Of a DNA stretch of 64,000 nt, positions 35,577-43,021 are shown in pieces. The stretch covers positions 124,001 to 188,000 of the forward strand of contig NZ_UFQO01000004.1 in assembly GCF_900497595.1 (NCBI RefSeq), given 5' to 3'. The position numbers and the translations under genes are program-made. The stretch's first letter is position 1. Each line of letters opens with the position of its first letter. The notes beneath the pieces were generated by a model. That model ran no database searches, was not told the origin of the DNA, and saw nothing but the letters and a program-made list of their open reading frames with translations. Origin of the DNA: Treponema pectinovorum. Its GTDB lineage: Bacteria; Spirochaetota; Spirochaetia; Treponematales; Treponemataceae.

Positions 35577-36572
35577 TTATTGCCTTGTCTGTGCAAATCT
35601 AAATCCAAAGTAATCGTAGACTTCGTTGGGGTCAAAACTGTAGCGGTCGCCTGCATAGCAAAATGGCGTGTAAACCGAAAAACTTCCGCCGCGGCTTACT
35701 CGTTGCTTTGCTATTTGTGGTCCTGTTGCTCTTGTGCCTGGTTCTACTGGTTTGTAATTAGCCATCCAGTCCCAAACAAACTCCAATACATTGCCGCTCA
35801 TATCAAAAAGTCCTGCGCCGTTTGGATTTCCGCTGCAACTTTTTGGTGGAGCTTTTGGTTCAAAAGGAGTGCCTGCTGTTCCCACTGCATGAGTAAAATT
35901 TGTATTGTTTGCAGTCCAGCTCACTTCATCTTCTGGAATCGAAGAATCTGAATTTCCGTTTTCATCAACTTGTCCGCTCATCAAAGAGCCGTCTTGAAAG
36001 CCTGATTTTGTTTTTCTTGCAGCGTATTCCCATTCTTCTTCAGAAGGCAGTCTATAGCCGTCTGCGTTCCAATCGCAATTTGCAAGGTCTAGTTTTGCAG
36101 TTTCTGATGAATCTTTCAAAACTTCGCCGTTATACGTATAGCACGGTTTTAAAGATGAAATTTCAGAAAAAGCATTGCACCAGACTACCGTGTCGTACCA
36201 GCTTATCATTGTTACGGGCTGCTCGCTTGAATAGTGCAGTGGTTTTTCGCCTCGCTTTCCCATCGAGCCTTCCTGCCCGGGATTTACAAATTTGTAACCT
36301 AAGTTTTGTGCTTGCGTTAAAACTGAATACCAAAGCGTATATGGTGTTTCTGTGCGATTTATTGCGAATGGTGTTATCCAGCGTTTTTCTGTAAAGGACT
36401 GGCTTCCATCTCCTATTATATATACATCGTATTTTTGATCTTCTTTTGGACCGAGCAAAACTAAATCTGGAGAAGTCTGCGCAAAAAAAGGAAGTTGAAC
36501 GCATGCAAAAAGAACAACAGATAAAGGTTTAAAAAAGGACTTTGCTATTTTTATGGGATTTAATTCTTTCAT
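35577..36572 (-). CDS. Exported formylglycine-generating-enzyme-like (SUMF1) protein
   Basis: A signal peptide ends near residue 32 (FACVQLPFFAQ). The SUMF1/FGE-sulfatase fold follows: INRTETPYTLWYSVL, PVTMISWYDTVVWCNAFS, DGYRLPSEEEWEYAAR, GLFDMSGNVLEFVWDW and RVSRGGSF, ending GFRFAQTR. These are the standard landmarks of this large family. In bacteria it includes many non-sulfatase members (lectin-like or structural). No sulfatase gene is nearby, so the activity is open. GGAG lies upstream of the ATG. Confidence 0.88.
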   Translation of the reverse strand: MKELNPIKIAKSFFKPLSVVLFACVQLPFFAQTSPDLVLLGPKEDQKYDVYIIGDGSQSFTEKRWITPFAINRTETPYTLWYSVLTQAQNLGYKFVNPGQEGSMGKRGEKPLHYSSEQPVTMISWYDTVVWCNAFSEISSLKPCYTYNGEVLKDSSETAKLDLANCDWNADGYRLPSEEEWEYAARKTKSGFQDGSLMSGQVDENGNSDSSIPEDEVSWTANNTNFTHAVGTAGTPFEPKAPPKSCSGNPNGAGLFDMSGNVLEFVWDWMANYKPVEPGTRATGPQIAKQRVSRGGSFSVYTPFCYAGDRYSFDPNEVYDYFGFRFAQTRQ

Positions 36573-36651
36573 AGAGTTCTCCAGTTTTATTAAAAATTCA
36601 TCTAAAAAAAATTATCGTAAAAGATTGCTGTAAAATTTTGTTCGAAAAATT

Positions 36652-37635
36652 TTATCGCTTTTTATTTTTTAGCTGTTTGAGTTTTTTTTGAATGTCGGTC
36701 ATAAAAGTCATCAACAAAAATGAACCGATAGAAAGAACTGCACAGCTTATGCTTATTATTATAAAACCAGTCCAGCTCTGGTTATTTCCCCACGGCAGCC
36801 TTATATTCATTCCCCAAAAACTCGTTATAAACGAGATGAGCATTAACGCAATGGAAAATACTGTTAATTGCTTCATCACCATGTTCATATTGTTTGAAAT
36901 TACAGATGCAAAGGCATCCATAGTTCCTGTAATCGTAAGAGAATAGGTGCTTGCCATTTCCATAGCCTGTCTGTTATCAACTTCAACGTCGTCAAGCCAA
37001 TCCTGGTCTTCTGCATCAAATTTTATTATTCTGGTTTTGCGTATTTTTTCCAAAAGTAACTGATTGCTCTTTAGCGAACTCGTAAAATACATAAGCGATT
37101 TTTCTAAGTTGAAAAGCTGAATCAATTCGTGATTTTCAATCGTTTCCTGCAATTCCTGCTGAATGGAATTTGTTCTTCGGTTTATATCCTTTAGATAGCG
37201 CAAAAACATCGTGTCGGCACGGCTTAAAATCTGCGTTATAAATGCCGGAAAATCGTTTATATTCAAATCTTTTATTCTGTTTGCACTCATATCGTGCAAA
37301 ACTTCGCAATCTGTCCAGCACAAAGTGATTATCGTATTTGGAAAAATCATCGCACCAAGAGGAACCGTGTTATATCGCACTTCTGAATTTGGAAAGTATA
37401 CGGGAAGCCTCATTATTGTAAGCACATAGCCTTCGCCCTGTTCAATTCTGGAAAGTTCATCTGGGTCTAAAGAATCCAGCACATGGTCATGCTCAAGCGC
37501 ATAGTCTTTTTCCAGAATTGAGATTTCTTTAGATGTTACATTGCGGGCATCAACCCAAAGCCGTTCTTTTGGATCTATTTCGTCTTTATTTTTTTTTACA
37601 AACAGCCCGTCTTCTTGCTGCCAATAGGTTATCAT
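36652..37635 (-). CDS. corA: CorA-family magnesium/divalent cation channel
   Basis: A 327-residue CorA-type protein. The long cytoplasmic N-terminal domain includes LWVDARNVTSKE and DPDELSRIEQGEGYVLTIMRLP. Two C-terminal membrane helices follow, with the selectivity motif GMN in SFWGMNIRLPWGN between them and a basic tail (KKLKQLKNKKR). The pore forms as a pentamer that passes Mg2+ or related cations. It is alone in its transcription unit. The ATG has no strong ribosome-binding site. Confidence 0.93.
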   Translation of the reverse strand: MITYWQQEDGLFVKKNKDEIDPKERLWVDARNVTSKEISILEKDYALEHDHVLDSLDPDELSRIEQGEGYVLTIMRLPVYFPNSEVRYNTVPLGAMIFPNTIITLCWTDCEVLHDMSANRIKDLNINDFPAFITQILSRADTMFLRYLKDINRRTNSIQQELQETIENHELIQLFNLEKSLMYFTSSLKSNQLLLEKIRKTRIIKFDAEDQDWLDDVEVDNRQAMEMASTYSLTITGTMDAFASVISNNMNMVMKQLTVFSIALMLISFITSFWGMNIRLPWGNNQSWTGFIIISISCAVLSIGSFLLMTFMTDIQKKLKQLKNKKR

Positions 37636-37794
37636 CGCTTTTAAACAAAGTTTAGCATGAAAAGCATTTTTGGAGCAACTTTGTATTTTTTTTATTTTTT
37701 GTCATAAAGCGATTATAAAAGCAATATTTTATATTGAGTTTTTTTGATGATAAAAGTTGCAAGTGCTATTAAATCATTTTTACAAGGAGGTAGG

Positions 37795-38442
37795 ATGGAG
37801 CAGTTGATACGACCAGCGTGTATTGAAATTGCAGATTTGATTTTCCAGAGAGTTTATCAAAAAAATGGCAAAGTTTCGTATTTTTTATGGAAAGATAAAT
37901 CCTGCATTTTTGGAATTGAAGATTGCTTGCCAGAAGAAATTGCTTTTGACAAAGCTTGCTCAATTTCGTGTTCTACGAGTTTTGCTTTTTTTTATCTGGG
38001 ATTTGAGGTTGCAGACAAAAAAGTCGAAAATAATTTTTTTTCAGGCGAGACGAGCGAAGTTTATTCGAGTTTAACAAGAGCTTTTTTTGAATGTGGAAGT
38101 CGCATTGTGCATTCAGTTTTTGGAAGCGACTTGATTGAATTTAGAGTTTTTATTCCAAGCGAAAATTTTTGCCCTGCAATAAAAAACTGTTTAAAAATTT
38201 TAAATGAAAATTTTTGGCACGAAAATGAAGTTTGCATCAAAGTTACAGATACGGCAATTTTTGTTGCAATAAATTTTTCATCTGGTGCTTTATTTGGAGA
38301 GAGTGTTTTAGAAGAAATTTGTTCATATTCAACCTTGTTCGACATTAAAGAAAAATCTTGTGAAGGCAGTTTTTCTAAGAAAAAAATCTTATTTCCCAAG
38401 CGGCAAAATCATCTAGAAAATTTTATCTATTCAACAAAATAA
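37795..38442 (+). CDS. Unknown protein, first gene of a two-gene unit
   Basis: I do not recognise it. The 215 residues start MEQLIRPACIEIADLIFQRV; the ATG at 37795 was chosen because AAGGAGGT lies four bases before it. The sequence has several Cys and no signal peptide or clear membrane segment, and it alternates short hydrophobic strands (VSYFLWKDKSCIFGIED, IVHSVFGSDLIEFRVFIP), suggesting an alpha/beta cytosolic domain. The next gene starts 21 bases after its stop and encodes a small exported protein. Confidence 0.6.
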   Translation: MEQLIRPACIEIADLIFQRVYQKNGKVSYFLWKDKSCIFGIEDCLPEEIAFDKACSISCSTSFAFFYLGFEVADKKVENNFFSGETSEVYSSLTRAFFECGSRIVHSVFGSDLIEFRVFIPSENFCPAIKNCLKILNENFWHENEVCIKVTDTAIFVAINFSSGALFGESVLEEICSYSTLFDIKEKSCEGSFSKKKILFPKRQNHLENFIYSTK

Positions 38443-38463
38443 TTTTAAGAAATGAGGAGTTTT

Positions 38464-38883
38464 ATGTTAAAGAAAATTTTATTTTTTTCAGTCATTGCTT
38501 TTTATTTTTTGATGCAGATTGAAGCGAAATCTCCATACGAAATAAAAAATTTTTCGCTAAAGAGTAGAATAGAAAAAATTAGTCAGAATTTTATTGAAAT
38601 TGAACTTGAGAACACTTCAAAAAAAGATATTGCAGGATTTGAACTTGATTTTGAACTTGCCTTTTGCGATGAAGGAAGTGACTTTGAAGATGAAAATCAT
38701 TTTTTGATAAAAGTTGATTGTTCTTTGCTTCCAAATTCATCAGAAATTTTTGCAGTGCAATTTGAAATACCTGCTTCTTTTGAAGATAAAACCGATTTTT
38801 TTGTAAAAAGTATATTTTTAAGGCAGGTTTTCTTTTCAGGCGGAACAAGATGGAAAGATTTTTTTGGAATGTATAGCCTGTAA
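38464..38883 (+). CDS. Small exported protein, unknown
   Basis: A 139-residue product with a signal peptide (MLKKILFFSVIAFYFLMQIEA). A beta-rich domain follows, FIEIELENTSKKDIAGFELDFELAF, a pattern like Ig-type or FxLYD-type domains that cover interacting surfaces. ATG 38464 is preceded by GAGGAG. It shares an operon with the unknown gene upstream and ends in a bidirectional terminator opposite hcp. Confidence 0.6.
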   Translation: MLKKILFFSVIAFYFLMQIEAKSPYEIKNFSLKSRIEKISQNFIEIELENTSKKDIAGFELDFELAFCDEGSDFEDENHFLIKVDCSLLPNSSEIFAVQFEIPASFEDKTDFFVKSIFLRQVFFSGGTRWKDFFGMYSL

Positions 38884-38911
38884 AGTTATTGTAACAAGTA
38901 AACATTTATAA

Positions 38912-38956
38912 CGATTGTACTTATCTTACTTTGATAGGTACAATCGCCTTTTAAAA
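38912..38956. terminator. Bidirectional terminator between the small exported gene and hcp
   Basis: A 14-base stem (left arm 38912-38925, right arm 38933-38946, beginning CGATTGTAC and ending GTACAATCG) with a seven-base loop, then CCTTTT. The other side is also AT-rich. Confidence 0.7.
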
Positions 38957-38981
38957 GTCTGTTTGAAGTCTATAAAATTTA

Positions 38982-40562
38982 TTATTTTAGACCAAATAAT
39001 TTCAAATCATCCTCAACTGTTGTAATGCCTCCAATGCCAAATTTTTCTACAAGAAAATTTGCTATTGTTGGAGAAAGAAACGCTGGAAGAGTAGGCCCCA
39101 GATGAATATTTTTAACACCAAGAGACAAAAGTGCAAGCAAAACGATGACTGCTTTTTGCTCATACCAAGCAATATTGTAAACAATCGGGAGTTCATTTAT
39201 ATCCTTGAGATTAAAAACTTCTTTTAGTTTGAGAGCAATAAGAGCAAGGGAGTAGCTGTCGTTACATTGCCCTGCATCCAATACTCGAGGGATTCCTCCA
39301 ATATCGCCAAGGTTTAGTTTGTTATATTTGTATTTTGCACATCCAGCGGTAAGAATTACAGTATCTTTGGGAAGAGCTTCTGCAAAATTCGTGTAATAAT
39401 TACGAGCTGCCGCACGACCGTCGCAACCTCCCATTACGATGAAGCGCTTAATTGCTCCATTTTTTATTGCATCGATAATTTTATCTGCAAGCATAAACAC
39501 TTGGTTGTGTGCAAATCCTCCAATTATAGAACCTGTTTCGATTTCTGTTGGTGACTGACACTGCTTTGCAAGTTCAATAATCTTGGAAAAATCCTTTTTT
39601 TCATTTTCATCTGCCTGAATGTGTACACAGCCTGGAAATCCAACATCATTTGTTGTAAAAACGCGATACTTGTATTCGTTTGTAGGCGGAATAAGACAAT
39701 TTGTCGTAAGCAAAATAGGGCCATTAAAAGAAGCAAATTCTTTCTTTTGAAGCCACCATGCATTTCCATAATTACCTACAAAATTTTCGTATTTTTTGAA
39801 AGCAGGGTAGTAGTGAGCAGGTAACATTTCTCCATGTGTATAAACATCAACTCCAGTGCCTTGTGTCTGTTCCAACAACATTTCAAGATCTTTTAAGTCG
39901 TGCCCAGAAATAAGGATTGCAGGATTTTTTCTAACACCAATATTAACTGTTGTAATTTCAGGGTTTCCATAAGTTTGAGTATTTGCTTTGTCTAAGAGTG
40001 CCATTCCCTGTACACCGAAGTTTCCTGTTTCCAATGTAAGTGCAACATAATCATCAATGTTAAGGTTTTTGTCTAAAAGTTTAGCAAGCGCAATAAGCAT
40101 AAAAGAATTGATTTTTTCATCTTTGTAACCAAGAACGTATGCATGCTTCAGATATGCTGCAAGACCTTTTAGTCCGTAAGTAATCAGTTCTCGTAAACTT
40201 CGTATATTTTCATCTTCTGTGGCAAGCACACCAGGTTTGATTTCTGAAAGAAAATTTTCCTCTCCTGTAAACTTGACTGTTAAAGCTTCTGTCTCTGCAA
40301 TCGCCTCTTCAAGAACATCATTATCAAAGTTTGCATTTGTGATTGTCTTAAAAAGATTGTCTATTGCAAGGATGGATGCAATTTTTACATCTTCAGGATT
40401 CAATCCCCGTTGAATAACTGAAACTGCAAGTTTTTTTGTTGCAAGGATGAGTTTATCCTGAGCAAACGCCGTATCAGAAGTTTTTCCACAAACTCCGATT
40501 TTTGTACATCCTTTGCATCCTGCCGTTTCCTGACATTGATAGCAAAACATTTCCTGTTCCAT
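38982..40562 (-). CDS. hcp: Hybrid cluster protein (hydroxylamine reductase) Hcp
   Basis: A cytosolic iron-sulfur-oxygen cluster enzyme that detoxifies NO or hydroxylamine. The N-terminal cluster motif is [21 protein letters not shown]. In the hybrid-cluster region, [22 protein letters not shown] and [11 protein letters not shown] hold the cluster ligands, and [13 protein letters not shown] is also typical. The 526 residues are normal for the shorter class I form. Upstream lies a CRP/FNR-like dyad that suits NO or redox control. The ATG follows GAGGTACTTT. Confidence 0.97.
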   Translation of the reverse strand: MEQEMFCYQCQETAGCKGCTKIGVCGKTSDTAFAQDKLILATKKLAVSVIQRGLNPEDVKIASILAIDNLFKTITNANFDNDVLEEAIAETEALTVKFTGEENFLSEIKPGVLATEDENIRSLRELITYGLKGLAAYLKHAYVLGYKDEKINSFMLIALAKLLDKNLNIDDYVALTLETGNFGVQGMALLDKANTQTYGNPEITTVNIGVRKNPAILISGHDLKDLEMLLEQTQGTGVDVYTHGEMLPAHYYPAFKKYENFVGNYGNAWWLQKKEFASFNGPILLTTNCLIPPTNEYKYRVFTTNDVGFPGCVHIQADENEKKDFSKIIELAKQCQSPTEIETGSIIGGFAHNQVFMLADKIIDAIKNGAIKRFIVMGGCDGRAAARNYYTNFAEALPKDTVILTAGCAKYKYNKLNLGDIGGIPRVLDAGQCNDSYSLALIALKLKEVFNLKDINELPIVYNIAWYEQKAVIVLLALLSLGVKNIHLGPTLPAFLSPTIANFLVEKFGIGGITTVEDDLKLFGLK

Positions 40563-40619
40563 AAAGTACCTCTTTTATTAGAATTTATGCGTAGTCTACT
40601 CATGAACAGAAAATTAAGG

Positions 40620-40635
40620 TGTTGCATAGGCAACA
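40620..40635. promoter_or_regulatory. CRP/FNR-like dyad upstream of hcp
   Basis: TGTTGC-ATAG-GCAACA, six-base arms around four bases. Its centre lies about 41 bases upstream of a plausible transcription start near 40586, judged from a TAGACT -10 at 40598-40593 on the minus strand. This is the spacing of a class II activator site for CRP/FNR-family proteins. Confidence 0.45.
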
Positions 40636-40667
40636 TCTTCTAAAATAAATGTCAAATCTAACTGTAC

Positions 40668-40692
40668 AGCCTGTAACGTTATTGTAACAAGT
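40668..40692. repeat. 25-bp sequence repeated at both ends of hcp
   Basis: AGCCTGTAACGTTATTGTAA and its continuation here match 38875-38899 with one difference. The first copy overlaps the stop of the small exported gene and the second lies upstream of hcp. Confidence 0.7.
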
Positions 40693-40794
40693 TGATTTAG
40701 AATTTATAGTGCACTCATAACTTTATTTTTTTTGAAAAAATAGAATTTTGTCGTTATAATTTTAAGCGTGTTTTAAAAAACTAAAGGAAGAGTT

Positions 40795-41868
40795 ATGTGG
40801 CTCATTGCATTTTTAGGACTGGGAATTTTTCTGCTATCCATTTTTCTCATAAAAAAAGTCATAAAATTTTGCAATAAATATTCGCTTTACGATTCTGTAA
40901 GTGCAAGAAAAATCCATTCTGGAAATATTCCTCGGCTTGGGGGAATTGCAATCTTTGTTTCCTTTATATCTGGCTGTGTCGTTTATTTTTTGATAACAGA
41001 TTCGGCAATTCTATTCACAAAAATTCCGCTTTTAATAAGCTGTTCTATAATCTTTGCAGTTGGCATTTTAGATGACCTTTTTGATTTAAAAGCATACACA
41101 AAACTTCTTGCACAATTAGTTGCAACAGGAATTGTCGTATTTTTTGGATACAGATTTCAGTCAATTTTTGGAGTTTCGCTAAATACTTCTATTTTTGGCA
41201 GGATTTTTTCCAGTATTTTCACGTATCTTTGGGTTGTCGGAATAATAAACTCCTACAACTTGATTGACGGATTGGATGGTCTCTGTTCAACTTTAGCTTT
41301 GTCTGTTCTTATAACTGTTGCACTCATTTATTCCCAGATAAACACGACAGAAGCGATACTATGCATATTCTTGTGTGCTGGCATTTTGGGATTTTTGGTA
41401 TTCAATTTCCCTCCGGCAAAAATTTTTATGGGCGATAACGGAAGTCAGTTTCTTGGATTTATGATTGCAATCCTTCCGCTCTATGTAACTCAGGTTAAAA
41501 ACACGAGTTTTGAATTCAATAAGGTTTTGGTCTGCATTGTTTTATCTGCAATTCCAATGACGGATACTATCGCTTCTATTTGGCGAAGAATACGAGATAA
41601 AAGACCGATAATGAGTCCAGACAAAGCGCATCTTCATCATAAACTTTTAAATATTGGACTTTCTAAAAATCAAGTTTTGCTGGTTGTTGACCTTGTGCAG
41701 ATTGTGATATGCGTAACGGTGCTTTTTGCTGTTCGGTTGAATAGAAATTTTGCAACTATCGTTTTGGCTGTTTTGTATCTTATTTTGGCTTCGCTTTTTG
41801 CATTTATTCATTTTAAAAACAGAAGCGTTTTAAAATTTAAAAAACAAAGTTTAACTGATAATCAGTAA
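40795..41868 (+). CDS. Undecaprenyl-phosphate N-acetylhexosamine-1-phosphate transferase (WecA/MraY family)
   Basis: A polytopic membrane enzyme that moves a UDP-HexNAc sugar phosphate onto undecaprenyl phosphate to start surface polysaccharide synthesis. Motifs in order are RKIHSGNIPRLGGIAIF, GILDDLFDL (Mg2+ site), NSYNLIDGLDGL, IFMGDNGSQFLGF and PDKAHLHHKLLNIGLS. The last is typical of the WecA/TagO/WbpL branch and not MraY. The 357 residues are normal, with about ten helices. AAAGGAAGAG precedes the ATG. No other glycan gene is beside it. Confidence 0.9.
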   Translation: MWLIAFLGLGIFLLSIFLIKKVIKFCNKYSLYDSVSARKIHSGNIPRLGGIAIFVSFISGCVVYFLITDSAILFTKIPLLISCSIIFAVGILDDLFDLKAYTKLLAQLVATGIVVFFGYRFQSIFGVSLNTSIFGRIFSSIFTYLWVVGIINSYNLIDGLDGLCSTLALSVLITVALIYSQINTTEAILCIFLCAGILGFLVFNFPPAKIFMGDNGSQFLGFMIAILPLYVTQVKNTSFEFNKVLVCIVLSAIPMTDTIASIWRRIRDKRPIMSPDKAHLHHKLLNIGLSKNQVLLVVDLVQIVICVTVLFAVRLNRNFATIVLAVLYLILASLFAFIHFKNRSVLKFKKQSLTDNQ

Positions 41869-41951
41869 ACTTCGCAGCTAAAAATTTTTATCATTTAACT
41901 TCTGCAATTTTTTTCGTATTTTCTCTCAGATATTTTTTTAGTAAAAAATAA

Positions 41952-41970
41952 TTTGCAACTTAGTTGCAAA
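41952..41970. promoter_or_regulatory. Operator 1 of the cbiK-like/TonB receptor operon
   Basis: TTTGCAAC-TTA-GTTGCAAA is a perfect 8-3-8 palindrome directly upstream of the -35 hexamer. Confidence 0.6.
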
Positions 41971-41974
41971 AATA

Positions 41975-42003
41975 TTGACAGTTTTTTTTCTCTTCTGTAT
42001 TAT
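41975..42003 (+). promoter_or_regulatory. Strong promoter of the cbiK-like/TonB receptor operon
   Basis: TTGACA (41975-41980), 17 bases, TATTAT (41998-42003). It is bracketed by operators 1 and 2. Confidence 0.7.
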
Positions 42004-42016
42004 TCAAATCTCAAAT

Positions 42017-42031
42017 TGCAACATGGTTGCA
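42017..42031. promoter_or_regulatory. Operator 2 of the cbiK-like/TonB receptor operon
   Basis: TGCAAC-ATG-GTTGCA repeats the half-site of operator 1, just after the expected transcription start. Centre-to-centre distance to operator 1 is 63 bases, about six turns of the helix. Confidence 0.6.
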
Positions 42032-42104
42032 TAAATATCGTTTTCCGTTTGGCCAACAAAATCACAGATTTTCGGAAAATTTTTGTATCTTTTGGAGAAA
42101 AAAA

Positions 42105-43004
42105 ATGACTTATGTAAAAAAAATTTTTGCAGGATTTATGATTATCGCTTTTGCATCGATTTGTGTTTTTGCCGGGAGCAAATCTGCAAGGTTAAAAAAA
42201 GAAATAATCGTTGCAAGTTATGGCACTTCCTACAATCCAAGCAGAACAATCACCATTGGTGGAATTGAAAGCGCCTTTGCCGAGCGATTCCCAGATTATA
42301 CGATTCAACGAGTTTTTACTTCTGATATGATAAGCGAGTCTTTGGAAAGGAGTGAAGGGATAAAAACTCTTAACATACAAGAAGCGTTGGAACAGGCGAT
42401 TTATGATGGAATAAAAGAAGTTGTGATTCAGCCAACTTTTGTTCTTAACGGAAAAGAGCTTAGAGATTTTTTTAAAATTGCAAAATCTTACGAGAAAAAA
42501 TTTAAAAAAATGACTTTTTCATCGCCTCTTATAAATGATGAAGACGATATGAAAAAAGTTGCGGATATTTTTGTTCAGAGAACGAAAGAATTTGACGACG
42601 GAAAAACTGCAATCTGCATTATGGGGCACGGCAATTCTTCTAAATCAAATAAGATGTACAAGCAGATGGAAGATTTTCTTCAGGATTCTGGAAAAAGCGC
42701 TTATTTTGTTGGAACCGTTCACGATGAACAAAGCACTCAAAGGATAATCAGCATTCTAAAGAAAAACGAAAAATATACAAACGTTGTTTTAATCCCAATG
42801 ATGATTACCGCAGGCGAGCATATCATTGGCGATATGGCAGGCGACGGCGACGATTCCTGGAAGTCTATATTTTCAAAAGCAGGGTATGGCGTTACTTGTA
42901 TCTTCGAAGGCATGGGACAGTATTATGAAATTCAACAGATGTTTATAGAACATGCAAAAGATGCAATCTTTTCTTCTGCTAGCGAAATTACATTGCAAAT
43001 GTAA
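42105..43004 (+). CDS. cbiK: Exported CbiK-like metal chelatase
   Basis: The protein (299 residues) has the class II chelatase fold of CbiK (sirohydrochlorin cobaltochelatase). IIVASYGTSYNPSR is the N-terminal signature, metal-ligand His175 lies in CIMGHGNSS, and His239 lies in MITAGEHIIGDMAGDGDDSW. Unlike cytosolic CbiK it begins with a signal peptide (MTYVKKIFAGFMIIAFASICVFA), as periplasmic CbiK-P of Desulfovibrio does. The usual Glu ligand region (VGTVEG) reads VGTVHDE here. ATG 42105 is set by TTTGGAG seven bases upstream. The TonB receptor follows after 17 bases, so it probably handles a metal, haem or corrinoid in the periplasm. Confidence 0.88.
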   Translation: MTYVKKIFAGFMIIAFASICVFAGSKSARLKKEIIVASYGTSYNPSRTITIGGIESAFAERFPDYTIQRVFTSDMISESLERSEGIKTLNIQEALEQAIYDGIKEVVIQPTFVLNGKELRDFFKIAKSYEKKFKKMTFSSPLINDEDDMKKVADIFVQRTKEFDDGKTAICIMGHGNSSKSNKMYKQMEDFLQDSGKSAYFVGTVHDEQSTQRIISILKKNEKYTNVVLIPMMITAGEHIIGDMAGDGDDSWKSIFSKAGYGVTCIFEGMGQYYEIQQMFIEHAKDAIFSSASEITLQM

Positions 43005-43021
43005 TTAAAAGGATTAAAGCG

